Shown here piece after piece: positions 11,020 through 20,352 of a stretch of 64,000 nucleotides of DNA. The stretch is taken from positions 12,149,420-12,213,419 of the forward strand of contig NC_079219.1 in NCBI RefSeq assembly GCF_029633865.1, given 5' to 3'. How positions within the stretch are numbered: the stretch's first letter is position 1; every line of letters starts with the position of its first letter. The notes under the pieces are model-generated. The model did no database searches, was not told the DNA's origin, and was given only the letters and a program-made list of their open reading frames with translations. This stretch comes from Lampris incognitus. Taxonomy: Eukaryota; Chordata; Actinopteri; Lampriformes; Lampridae. Position numbers and translations under genes: made by a program.

Positions 11020-12150
11020 AGTTTCACAAGCCGGTAAAACATAGCGACGCCCTGATGGCAACAGAGAAAACTCCCTCGCTAGAACTTGTCCAGAAGAAGC
11101 CGACATATTTGTTGATTTCTGGAGGATTTGTTGGTTGCAAAAAGAATTCAGATGTCCGCTTCACTCTGGTGATCTTTGAACAGATTTTGACCATGCTGTT
11201 CATGCTGCTTCCGTCTTGTACCGTGAGGCTGTGGAACCAGCAGATAAAAGGGAAACTCAGGAGACTCCCAATAAAAGATTGATAAAGCCGCCAGAGGACG
11301 ACGGGACTGACAGAAAAGGATTTTAGCATGCGAAGAAGGTGACTTCTCTGTTGCCCCCACTTCCCAATAGCCTCAGCGGTCACATGACATTTAAGGTGAA
11401 TGGTAAGTGGACTGCGTTTATATAGCACTTTTCTAGTCTACCAACCACTCAAAGTGCATGTCTCACAGTCACCCATTCATACACTGATAGTGGAGGCTGC
11501 CATGCAAGGCATCAACCTGCTCATCAGGAGCAGTTAAGGCTTCAGTGTCTTGCTCAAGGATACCTCAACACGCTCTCCGTAAGAGCCGGGGATCGAACCA
11601 GCGACCTTCCGATTAGTAGACGACCCGCTCTACCTCCTGAGCCATGCCGCCCCAAGGTGATCATCCATAATAATACCCAAATATTTGTATGATGTAACCA
11701 TTTCCACACTTTTCATTATGTATGATGCATTCTTTGACTGCGTCTCTGTTACGTCTGAAATCAATAATCAGTTCCTTGGTATCAGAAACATTTATGTACA
11801 AAAAGTTGCTATCACACCAGGAATAAATCAGTGGGAGCATTCCCATGGACTGATTCTGAACCTCAGAGGAGGGTCAGCAATGCAGTGTCATCAGAACATT
11901 TGACCAAATAGCTGCCCTCCTGATTGCTCCTGCATCCACCAGTGTACATAATAAAAGCTAAGGGCCTGTGGCTATAGCTACAGACTCTGAGAGACAGCCA
12001 TTTACAGACACCCTGTGCTCTCTGTCAGTCAAGAAGTCCAAGATCCATAATATAAGCTGGTGAGGCAAATTGAAACCACATAGTGACCCATCTACTAGAA
12101 GATGCAGCGGCATCATATTGAATGCCAATGAAAAGTCTGCAAACAAAAGC
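11020..12150 (-). mobile_element. LINE RT fragment, split by a SINE
   Basis: The reverse strand encodes scattered RT blocks in the right order. FADFSLAFNMMPLHLLV (12146-12090) corresponds to the catalytic motif A region. WCDSNFLYINVSDTKELIIDFRRN (near 11800) is the region after the catalytic loop. QRSHLLRMLKSFSVSPVVL (near 11330) is the C-terminal region. Frames are broken and the YADD block is missing. A SINE at 11401-11655 interrupts it. Confidence 0.75.
11401..11655 (-). mobile_element. tRNA-derived SINE inserted in LINE
   Basis: On the reverse strand the head reads ggggcggcatggctcagg, followed by B box ggttcgatcccc and then tgagcaagacactgaag. The tail ends in the common tatatagcacttttctag block. 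This is the best preserved copy of the family that also occurs at 10008-10140. Confidence 0.8.
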
Positions 12151-12251
12151 CTGGCATGAGTGTCAAACGCCTTGCATCCTCCACGCCACTTCCTGCTTGG
12201 TGGGTGAGAAAATTGCAGTGCATCAAATTTTCTGCAATGTATTGGGATTTA

Positions 12252-13565
12252 TGTTAATGCGCATGCTCTCTGGTTAGTCTTTGATGGGGGGCTCTCGCGA
12301 GACGAGACCAGGAAGTAATGTTAAGTATGAGCCGAACTGGAAGAAGCTCAGATGTAGCCTGATGGCCGAGTATCCTAACTTTGCTGAGTTCTAAGTAAAG
12401 AGTTCGTTTACAACCAATGTCTCTCTCGTCTCTAAGTCGAATCTTACACTGGCGACGAAGCGGATCCGAACTCCAACAGTTCTGAACAGTTGATTGATGG
12501 AAATCAGCAACCTCCGATATTCTACTACAGCTTCGAGGAATCTGTGAGTAGCCTAACGACATCACCGTGACCACGCTGGGTCGCATAGGAGAGTTTGATG
12601 AAGGCTCCGGCGGCACTGCCATTGAGGAGTATGTTGAGAGACTGGAATATTTTCCCTGGCAAATGGAGTAGATGGGGAGGAGAAGAAACGCGCTATTTTG
12701 CTTAGCGTCTGTGGGGCTGCAACGTATTCTACGCTACGTTCGGTGGTCGCTCCCGTCCTTCCTCCGGCCGTCACCTACGAAAACTTAGTATCGGCCTTGA
12801 AGCGCCACTACAGTCCTCCTCCATCGCAAATTGTTCAGCGTTTTCAGTTTCACTATTGCAAACAAAAGCAAGGCCAAGGAATCTCCAGCTACATTGCTGA
12901 ACTCCGTAAACTCTCAGCGCACTGCGCTTTTGGTGACCAACTGGAAGCCATGCTGCGTGACAGAATTGTCTGTGGGGTGCTAGATGAAGCGCTGCAGCGC
13001 CACCTGCTGGCTGAAAAAAGGAACTCGCATTCAAAGCAGCAGAGGAGAAAAATCCCTTGCAGGGGAAACAGCCACGTTAAATGCGCGAATACTACAACCA
13101 AACCAGCTGGGACCACCACAGCCAGCAGAAGTTCATCAAACTGCACAAAGTCAAACCGTTTTCAAAGTGAAACAAACAGTAGCAGAAGGTGGTGCAAAGC
13201 CATGTTTTCGTTGTGGAGGCACACAACCAACAACATTGCAAATTTACCTCTGCTGTATGCCGCTATTGCAAAAAAAGGGGGCACATTTCTCGTGTTTGTT
13301 TTAAAAAGAGCAGGGATGTCGCATCAGCGGATTCTTCTGACACAGTTCCTCAAGCCGAACAACAAACACACTCTGTTAGGCAACAAGAAGAGGAATAGGA
13401 CATTTACACCAGCTGTACACCAGGCAGCTGTATGCTCACATAAAAAAGCCATATCAAGCCACTGTGATCCTGAATAACAAAACACATGTAATGGAGGTGG
13501 ACTCTGGAGCCGCATGCTCCTTGATCAGTGAGGGCAGTTACAACATCTTGTGGCCTGACTAGCCG
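12252..13565 (+). mobile_element. gypsy-type LTR element, 5' fragment
   Basis: A putative 5' LTR (TGTTAATG at 12252 to TTACA at 12448, about 197 bp) is followed at once by a primer-binding-like site, tggcgacgaagcgg. Broken gag and protease coding follows. The element stops at about 13565, after the protease active-site block, where the rps10 pseudogene begins. RT, RNase H, integrase and the 3' LTR are absent. Confidence 0.75.
12569..13560 (+). pseudogene. gypsy gag-protease remnant
   Basis: The gag reads LGRIGEFDEGSGGTAIEEYVERLEYF in the first frame. After a stop and frame shift near 12670 it continues with the capsid-like part (IVQRFQFHYCKQKQGQGIS and SYIAELRKLSAHCAFGDQ). Two CCHC-type knuckles are split over frames near 13200-13310 (CFRCGGT..., CRYCKKRGHISRVCF). 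The protease motif VDSGAACSLIS lies at 13498-13530, with the DSG triad intact. At least three frame changes make it non-functional. Confidence 0.8.
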
Positions 13566-13605
13566 CCTTTACTGCACAAGGACAGTAGTGTGCTTAGACA
13601 ATGGT

Positions 13606-13879
13606 CACAAGCAGGCGTAATGGCTGCTGAGAAAGACGTCCACCTGGCCAAGCTTCCCGAGTTTACCGACAAGAATGTGTCCAACCTTCATGTGATGAAA
13701 GCAATTGTGAGCATGTCAAGGAGCAATTTGCCTGGTGCCATTTTTACTGGTACCTGACCAATGAGGGTATCCAGTACCTGGGAGACTTCCTCCATCTCCC
13801 ACCTGAGATTGTGCCCACAACCTTGCATCGCCAGAGATGCAGAGATGCAGTCCTGAGACTGCGAGGCCTAGGCCAAAGG
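13606..13879 (+). pseudogene. rps10: Ribosomal protein S10 pseudogene
   Basis: The translation begins [18 protein letters not shown] and continues [14 protein letters not shown], clearly the N-terminal domain of eS10. After a small deletion and frame shift at about 13715 it resumes as [20 protein letters not shown] and then [12 protein letters not shown]. The first 20 or so codons and the whole C-terminus are missing. The copy ends at ccaaagg followed by gtaagatg, which resembles a splice donor. It may be a partly spliced retrocopy or a segmental fragment. Two frame breaks rule out function. Confidence 0.85.
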
Positions 13880-14257
13880 GTAAGATGTCTGAGTGGGTAA
13901 TGATGAATATTTGAAAAATAGTTCATTGTTTATAGACTTTTCAAATTTAACTTCGTAAGAGCAATGCATTAGGGTTTTTTTGTTTATGAATTGTGTTGGT
14001 ATTTTTGAAGAAATTGGCAAACCAGTGTGACATGAATGTCTTTGAAACTTCGGGACCATGACAGGTAGTGGCTGTCCCTTGTATTCAGTTGATGGAGATG
14101 TGCTGAGTACAAGCATCCCAGACAGCATGGCAGTCAGGATGCTGATCTGCAAGGTTTTAAACAGTATACAAGGGAACCGTACTAATTAAGACCGCACCTA
14201 TTTATGCCTTAACTGACATAAATAGCCAATAATTGAAACCATAAGAATGTCAAAATG
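13880..14257. other. Intergenic, no feature recognised
   Basis: About 380 bases with no coding, SINE or terminal repeat signal that I can recognise. Confidence 0.5.
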
Positions 14258-14345
14258 TCTTGATGCACGCTCAATAATCCAGGTAAGCAAATCAAAGAAG
14301 GTTGAATCGGTTCAGCTGGGACGATGCTTTCGTTCCACCAGGCGG
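14258..14345 (-). mobile_element. Penelope-like terminal remnant
   Basis: The sequence gcacgctcaataatccagg with gaatcggttcagctgggac resembles the outer end of the Penelope copy at 3739. Only about 90 bases are recognisable. Confidence 0.5.
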
Positions 14346-14514
14346 AATTATAGAGGTCCGAAATAAGACTGAGATTTCATGTCACTTGGCATCCCAAGAA
14401 TACAAAGAAACAACTGATGAAAAATTAAATCAGTTTATTTGCTTTTGTTTATCATATACATTGATTACTTTCTTTCATCGTGTCTTTACCAAATACAATA
14501 AACATTATTTGGGC

Positions 14515-14575
14515 AAATCTGTAATTTGTGATTTTGGGCTATACAAGTAAAATTGACTTGACTTTACTTGACTTT
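14515..14575 (+). mobile_element. Fish L2-type LINE 3' tail
   Basis: A short tail fragment (ctgtaatttgtgattttggg, then TTGAC repeats), as at 7190-7322. The stretch 14576-15154 has a CAAA-rich tract at about 14640-14672. It also holds an unassigned 80-codon open frame (14869-15111) for which I see no family. Confidence 0.65.
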
Positions 14576-15154
14576 AAAATTGAGCAGCGGAGTTTTTTGG
14601 CCACTAGTAGCGCTACTGAGCAAATTGAGTCTCCATACAATACAAAAAAACAAAAACAAACAAACAAACACTGATGCTGATGGAGCCTCCTCATCAAGCC
14701 GCTTCAACGAAGCCAGTTCACTGGGCGCCATTTTGGAAACTCTGCCAGGCAGCTAGACCTCCATCTTTTCAATTTGGAGTCATCTGTATCTCAAGTTCTT
14801 TGACATAACATTTGCATTTCATATTTTGGAAACACGGGAAAATTCTAAACAACACGGAGTGTTAACGTTTGTTCCAAAGGACTATGCATGTATTCCCTTC
14901 ACATGTATGGAAAAATCAGACTTCAGAGGGGTCTAACAACATTCTCTTGTACAAGCGATATCTTGACTGTAAACGATTCCAGTTGTTTAAACGGAGAACT
15001 GAGAACTTAACTAATTCAGTCCTCAGACTAGAAAAGCACAATCTGAGACTCAGATGCAGAATACCAGTAGTTAAAGGGGCTATTGCTACAAATGCTGTAA
15101 GAAAATCTTGATTTTACTCAGTGTGAAAAGTAATACGCAAGCTGCAAAAGAGCA

Positions 15155-15472
15155 GCGGCCTCATATATCAATAGTTACTATGGGCAAATTTGGTCTTACA
15201 CACCCATGGGATTTTTTAGCCCTGAAGTTTGTCTCAGAGACTAGTGCAGAACCGGGGTAACCCCTGAATTTAGACACCGATTGGCTAACACTGATGTCTT
15301 TGCAGGCCTGGGTGATTGCTCGTTGCAAGAGGTAGACAACAGACGTTAGGAGGAAGGAATTACAAGTAACCATCACGATTTGCTATTGTCTGTCAGACAA
15401 CTTTGAGGGCTAAAAAATCCATGGGTGTGTAAGAACAAATTTGCTCACAGTAACGACTGAGACACGAGGCCC
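15155..15472. mobile_element. MITE with about 80-bp terminal inverted repeats
   Basis: The left arm (ggcctcatatatcaatagtt..., 15158 on) and the right arm (reverse of ...gagacacgaggccc, ending about 15472) pair over about 80 bases with some mismatches. They include the shared block ttacacacccatgg and the shared block ttttttagccct. The ends resemble GGGCCTC-type Harbinger/ISL2EU termini. The target duplication is unclear. It lies between the Ly6 gene 3' end and the RPS10 pseudogene. Confidence 0.65.
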
Positions 15473-15680
15473 CAGGAGAGGGCAGCATGAAAGCCCAAAG
15501 TTTTCTACTCATTTTTCATTGGTGAGTGTACTTTCAATCTTATCAAAATGGACCTAATTTTATGAAATGTTTAATTTTACTGAGTAGCACAAAGCTATGA
15601 TAAAGCAACAGCAAAAACAATGTTGGCTGAAACCCTTAAGAAAGAGGAGGAGGTGGGTGAGTGAGACAATTGTGCTTCAG

Positions 15681-17323
15681 TCAAGACAACAGAGTAAAAC
15701 AGACCATTGGTGCCACCAGGAGCAGAAGGCTCACACCAACGCCTCCTGCGCTGTTGCACAGGTCAGCTTGGCAGCAGCGAATGTCACTTAGGACTCCTGT
15801 CATCTGTGCTGAACCACTACCAGAACACATGGACCTGGAGGCACAGCCCTTCACAGAAATCTTTCTGCCTTCCGTCATCACTGTGAATACAGAACACAGT
15901 TACTGTCTTTATTCAATGTTTATCCAGGTCTTTATTCATCACTGAACATTCCACTAAGCTGAAGAATGTGAAATATGTTGGGAGAGCAGAGAGGCATCCG
16001 TCTGATGCCATAGGCCTGTTACCTGTTGCTGAGACGCAGCAATCTTCATTCCCCACACAGCTAAGAATGTCAGTGATGTTTTGGTCATTGTATACGTAGC
16101 ACTTTTTCCCATTAGCAGAAAGCACACCGGGCTCTGACAGATAACATTCAGATTATTTTAAAACTGCAACCACTTGTTACACAGTTCTGGATAAGTTGCC
16201 AGTTATTAAATAAACGTTAGCATATACATGTACCACTATCAGACATATTGGTTTTAGTGATAGACTCAACTGATGTATTAAACCATCTTCAGGGAAAATA
16301 ATTTTTGATGCCATTTTGTAGTATTTGCTGTTGTATTTCTCTGATACAAAACAAGGTAAGTAAAGGTAGTTACTTGGGGCATTGTTATTGTTGCAGCGGT
16401 CAGTGGAGCAACATGTTGAGTTGATTACAGCCCTGCCCCATCCGTAGCTGACTGAGCCCTTTTCACACTTATCAGGCGAGAAACAAGACTTCTTACTGAT
16501 ATCTAGGAGTTCAAACTCCCCTGCAAATAGACACAAGATAGCCGTTTCTGTCAGATGCTGCCGATGAAATAATTGCAAAAGAGCTTAACTTGGACAATTA
16601 AATGATCACGTAGCACTGTGAACTACATACCCTGGTACTGAGTGATCCTCAATGCTCCGCACATATCGGGACTGGTGCAGATTTGTTCTTTGGGTTTACA
16701 GCTTCCTGTATTTCCAGAAGGCATGCACTCAAAACATCTCAATGTATAGGCTGAGAAAAGAGGAAAAAAACGTAGACAAGGTGGAACTGAACTTGGCCTG
16801 GAGTGCTTCTGTAGCTGAACGGCTACAGCACATGCCACATGGCTGCAACTGTCGCCAGTTCGATTGCAGGAGGCGTCCTTTGTTGCACATCATCTCTCTC
16901 TCGCTCACACACACACACAAAAACTAAACTTGCCGTGACAAAAAATTTTCTACGCATCTACCACAGTGCACTGCGTTGCAGGCACATTTTTATTACAAAG
17001 CCTACCTTTTAATCTCAAAAATCCAGATATGGAAATCACAGAAAGGTGAATCAGCTCATCTGGGCACAAAGTTACGTCCGGATGAGCTGATTCATCTTTC
17101 TGTGACTACTTTTTCATCAAAATAATGTATTATTTGGTCTACGCTTTCCAGCGGTCTAAAAATATGTTTAACTATAATAATGAGGATGCTGGAGGAAAAG
17201 TGTCTTAAATCCCACAGCCAACTGATGCCTGTCCTTAGTTAGAGGAAAAAATAATGAGTTAAATAATAAAAACTTGCCTTCGGGGAGAAGCACACTCCCA
17301 AGGATCAGAGCGAGCAGATACAT
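15681..17323 (-). CDS. Ly6/uPAR two-domain GPI-anchored protein, 5 exons
   Basis: The exons in transcript order are 17323-17278, 16750-16631, 16520-16374, 16133-16023 and 15880-15681. They give 624 nt and 207 residues. Every intron is phase 1. Exon 1 encodes a signal peptide (MYLLALILGSVLLPEA). Exons 2-3 form the first LU domain, from LRCFECMPSGNTGSC to CCSTDRCNN. Exons 4-5 form the second, from KKCYVYNDQNITD to RCCQADLCN. A hydrophobic tail (GVSLLLLVAPMVCFTLLS) fits a GPI-anchor signal. The protein is likely on the cell surface. Two-domain fish LU proteins are annotated as uPAR-like or phospholipase A2 inhibitor-like; ligand unknown. Intron 1 uses a GC donor (G|gcaagt). Domain 2 lacks the Cys pair expected near its start. 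A possible poly(A) signal ATTAAA is at 15570-15575 on the reverse strand. Confidence 0.9.
16790..16925 (+). mobile_element. tRNA-derived SINE in Ly6 intron 1
   Basis: The head has a tRNA-like A box (tagctgaacggcta) and B box (agttcgattgc), followed by gcgtcctttgttgcacatc and a CT/CA-rich tail. It lies in intron 1, antisense to the gene. Confidence 0.6.
17033..17108. repeat. Fold-back of Penelope-like termini
   Basis: Two arms (tcacagaaaggtgaatcagc and, inverted, gctgattcatctttctgtga) flank a short spacer. Each arm resembles the outer end of the Penelope-like copies (gaatcaggtcatctgg). It lies in intron 1 of the Ly6 gene. Confidence 0.6.
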
Positions 17324-18082
17324 GGTTGTTTGTGAGCTCTGACGGATGGAGTTCGGCTCTTAATGGATCTACATGACAGGGAGTGGCTACAGGAAATGTG
17401 TAACAGGAAACCTCACAATAGGAAATTTATCAACCTTTGCAGATGTACAGGATGTTTTAGTTTTTATCGTTTGCAAGCATCAGGGTAAGTTTAAACAACC
17501 CAGTCCATCCAAGTATGTAGTCCTTTGTTGTCATCAGCAGCTCTTGAAACACCCCCCCGCCCACACCACCACCACTGGGCAACAACACATCAAATACTGG
17601 CATAATCTTCCATAAGTGGGTCAAAAGTGACCCGAATTAGAATCAACACGTTTTCATGCCATTTTTGTCATTTTGGCGAATAATAATCATTCGTATTATA
17701 TTTTGTACATCGATACAGTAAAATTACCTTAATATCATACATGTTTATGTAGTTAATCTCGTGTAACCGTGTAATTTTTGCGTTTTACACTGCGGTTATG
17801 TTTATAGGCTGTGTCTTCTCGGCTGATTTGTCTTGCATTAACACGTTTGATTTAAATGTGAATACCTTGCTTTGTTTGTGCCCAATTCATGCATGTGCTG
17901 TGTTTGGTTCCCCCTTTTTTTCCCCTTCATTTATTTTACCGAAGGGCCTGGGAATATGAAAATATGCAAAATCAAGGGCTCTAGCCTCAATCAGGTGAAC
18001 AGTGTCCCCTGGGGGCAGCCATGTTTCAGTAATCGTAAAAAAAAAATCCAGATTACTACAAACAATAAAATCATTGATGATA
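17324..18082. other. Ly6 upstream region and unannotated spacer
   Basis: The short sequence before the Ly6 start codon would hold its 5' UTR and promoter; no clear TATA box is seen. Further on is a C-rich tract and the symmetrical block gggtcaaaagtgaccc near 17618, a motif often seen in fish DNA-transposon remnants. No gene is supported. Confidence 0.4.
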
Positions 18083-18212
18083 AAGGGCCCTGTGATGGCC
18101 TGGTGGTCTGTCCAGGGTGTCTCTCCACCTTCTGCCCAGTGACTGCTGGGATAGGCTCCAGCATCCTCCCCGCCACCCTGAGAGCAGGATAAGCGGTTTG
18201 GATTATGGATGG
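18083..18212 (+). mobile_element. SINE 3' part
   Basis: Same family as 10416-10549 (tggtctgtccagggtgtctc, ggataggctccagc), ending in tggatgg. It is followed by T-rich sequence to 18754 in which I see no feature. Confidence 0.75.
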
Positions 18213-18754
18213 ATTTTACCAGCCCTGTTGAGTTGGGAGTTTAGGTGTGTTTTTGAGCCCTGTTTTTGTGCATCTGCACTCTTGAGTTTTTCTTTCAAAC
18301 TGCCCACGGTTTTGAGCTACTGCAGGGTCATTCAAGGGGCAGAGTTTACTGGTGTGTGCTACAATTGGTTTTTTAGATTTTGGGATGGCCTATGCATACG
18401 TCTGCATTTCTGCCTGTTGTCTGATTTCATATCAGCATAGATTGGTCTTTTGTCATTGTTTTATTTTCTTTTTATGCTTTTTTTTTTTAAAAAACTTTTT
18501 TTTGGTGTTGCTGCTATCATACAGTTTATATATTTTATTGCAATTTTGAAATTTTCCTCTTTTTCAGTTATATTACAGTTCATTATTCATTATTCAGAGA
18601 CATTTATCAGTGTCTTTATTTTAATTATATCATACAATTATATTTTACCATTCTTATTTTAGTTTATACAAGTATATTTTTCGGCGTTCTTATTTTAGTT
18701 TTATTCTCTTTATTTTTCTCTTTTCCCTATTATTTTTATAAGCATAGCCGCCGC

Positions 18755-19194
18755 TGTTATGGCTCGCTCACCCCGCGCCGTGACCCGCCCACCCCGCGCC
18801 GGCAGCCAATCGGATCGTCAGGGCCCGGCTTAGTCATCAGGGCTGGGCTTAAGTTTGGTGGCCTCCCACGTGCCCGTTGTCAGTTCGTGTTGTAACCTCC
18901 CCGCACCCGCAGTAGCGGCCACTCTCCTCCCACGGTCCTTTTCTCTACGAACTCATCCCAGCCCTTGGTCCATGTTTTTCCCTTGCAAAGTTTCCCCGTG
19001 GAAGTATCCTGCCGTGTTCCTGTTTGGATTACCCGCGAGTTTTTTTCCCCCTTGGACTTTCCTTTTTTGTCTTGTCGCTCATTGCCTTCCTATGTTTGAC
19101 TATTTGTACGCGTAAGGAATAAAGTACGCCAGTTTTCGGCTAACCCCATCTCTGTCTGGTGTCGCGCGCTTGGGGTCTTCCACAAACCCTAACA
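18755..19194 (+). repeat. 5' LTR of gypsy element with U3/R/U5 signals
   Basis: U3 contains an inverted-CCAAT-type block, cagccaatcgg, at about 18804. A TTAAG TATA-like block lies near 18849. The stretch gtcagttcgt at 18879-18888 is complementary to the sequence just after the LTR and would mark the RNA 5' end. AATAAA lies at about 19118 (ggaataaagtacgcc). The LTR ends at CCTAACA. Confidence 0.85.
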
Positions 19195-19196
19195 GT

Positions 19197-19206
19197 ACGA
19201 ACTGAC
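19197..19206 (+). promoter_or_regulatory. Predicted self-priming primer-binding site
   Basis: The bases acgaactgac follow the 5' LTR by two bases and are the exact reverse complement of gtcagttcgt at 18879-18888 in the LTR. No tRNA-type TGG primer site is present. Tf1 and sushi-like elements are known to prime reverse transcription with the 5' end of their own RNA, and this pairing fits that mechanism. Confidence 0.65.
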
Positions 19207-19207
19207 C

Positions 19208-20326
19208 ATGACGACCCCAGCCGACACAGAGAGCGTACCGGCCAGCCCGCTTCGAGCGGCTCTCATGGAACAGATCCAACTGACTAACTCCCACACCCAG
19301 CAGCTAGAGGCGTCCTCCGCCGCGGTGAGAGATCTTCAGACTCGGGTCCCGCCCCTCCAGGCCTGTGTGGGTAACCTAACGAGGCAGCAGGCGGCGTTGG
19401 CGAGCCAACAAGCAGAGATCCTGCGGCAGTTGCAAACCATCACGGCGGCTCTCACCGTCCAGCCGCCGGGCCAGGCTGCCCCTGGAGTCGTGGGTAACCC
19501 GCCCCCTGGGCCCGCTGCCCCGGTTAACCCTGTGGGGCTCAACACAGTTCCCCGGGAGCCCTGCCTCTCCAGCCCACGACCGTTTGATGGCGACTTTGAG
19601 ACCTGTGCCACGTTCATCATGCAGTGTGAGCTGGTCTTCCTGCACCAACCCAGCATGTTCACGTCTGATGCTGCCTGGGTCGCTTACGTGACCAACCTGC
19701 TCACAGGCCGAGCAGCTCAGTGGGCCATTGCTTCCTGGTCCATGAAGGCCAGTTTCTGCCTCACCTACGAGGCCTTTGAGGCAGAACTACGGAAGGTTCT
19801 CCACCATCCAGTCGGTGGCCAAGACCCTGGTGCTCGGCTGAGCAGTATCCAGCAGGGCAGTGGCAGTGTCACAGACTACTCGGTGGAGTTAAGGCTGGCC
19901 GCAGCTGAGAGCGGCTGGAACGACCGGTCACTTCGGGTCACCTTCCGGAGAGGTCTCAGCGAGGCTGTCAAGGACCAGCTAGCCACCCGGGAGGAGCCCA
20001 CCTTCCTCGAGGACCTGATCAAGCTCGCCATCCGCATCGACGGACGCCTCCGGGAGAGGAAGCGCGAGCGAGCCCTGCGTGGATCCCCGTCCATTCCCCA
20101 GTCGTCCAGCACTCCTAACAGGATTCCTACTCCTGTTCGCCCCACTTTCCCTGTGGCCGTTTCTCCCCCCGCGCCCCAGACCATGACGGGGGAGGAACCT
20201 ATGCAGCTGGGGCGCACGCGCCTTAGTCCGGCCGAACGGGAGGCCCGGTTCAAGGCGGGTCAATGCCTCTATTGTGACCAGAAGGGACATCTGATCAGTG
20301 GCTGCCCCACTCGGCCAAAAGACTAG
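19208..20326 (+). CDS. Sushi-type gypsy Gag
   Basis: An open frame of 372 codons starts at ATG 19208, two bases after the predicted primer site. Residues 20-80 form a coiled-coil-like stretch rich in Gln and Leu. A Pro-rich linker follows, then a capsid domain (about residues 115-270, with FDGDFETCATFIMQCELVF and YSVELRLAAAESGW). Near the end is a single CCHC knuckle (CLYCDQKGHLISGC). The block EEPMQLGRTRLSPAERE is typical of the sushi/Rtl (Mart) lineage that gave rise to mammalian RTL genes. The frame is complete and ends with TAG at 20324. It would form the particle shell. Pol follows in the -1 frame. Confidence 0.88.
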   Translation: MTTPADTESVPASPLRAALMEQIQLTNSHTQQLEASSAAVRDLQTRVPPLQACVGNLTRQQAALASQQAEILRQLQTITAALTVQPPGQAAPGVVGNPPPGPAAPVNPVGLNTVPREPCLSSPRPFDGDFETCATFIMQCELVFLHQPSMFTSDAAWVAYVTNLLTGRAAQWAIASWSMKASFCLTYEAFEAELRKVLHHPVGGQDPGARLSSIQQGSGSVTDYSVELRLAAAESGWNDRSLRVTFRRGLSEAVKDQLATREEPTFLEDLIKLAIRIDGRLRERKRERALRGSPSIPQSSSTPNRIPTPVRPTFPVAVSPPAPQTMTGEEPMQLGRTRLSPAEREARFKAGQCLYCDQKGHLISGCPTRPKD

Positions 20327-20352
20327 GCTCACTGGGGCCCCGGGAGATCCTA

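Noticed and set aside
14869-15111. 80-codon open frame as a gene
   Set aside because: No family motif, splice context or start context; likely chance.
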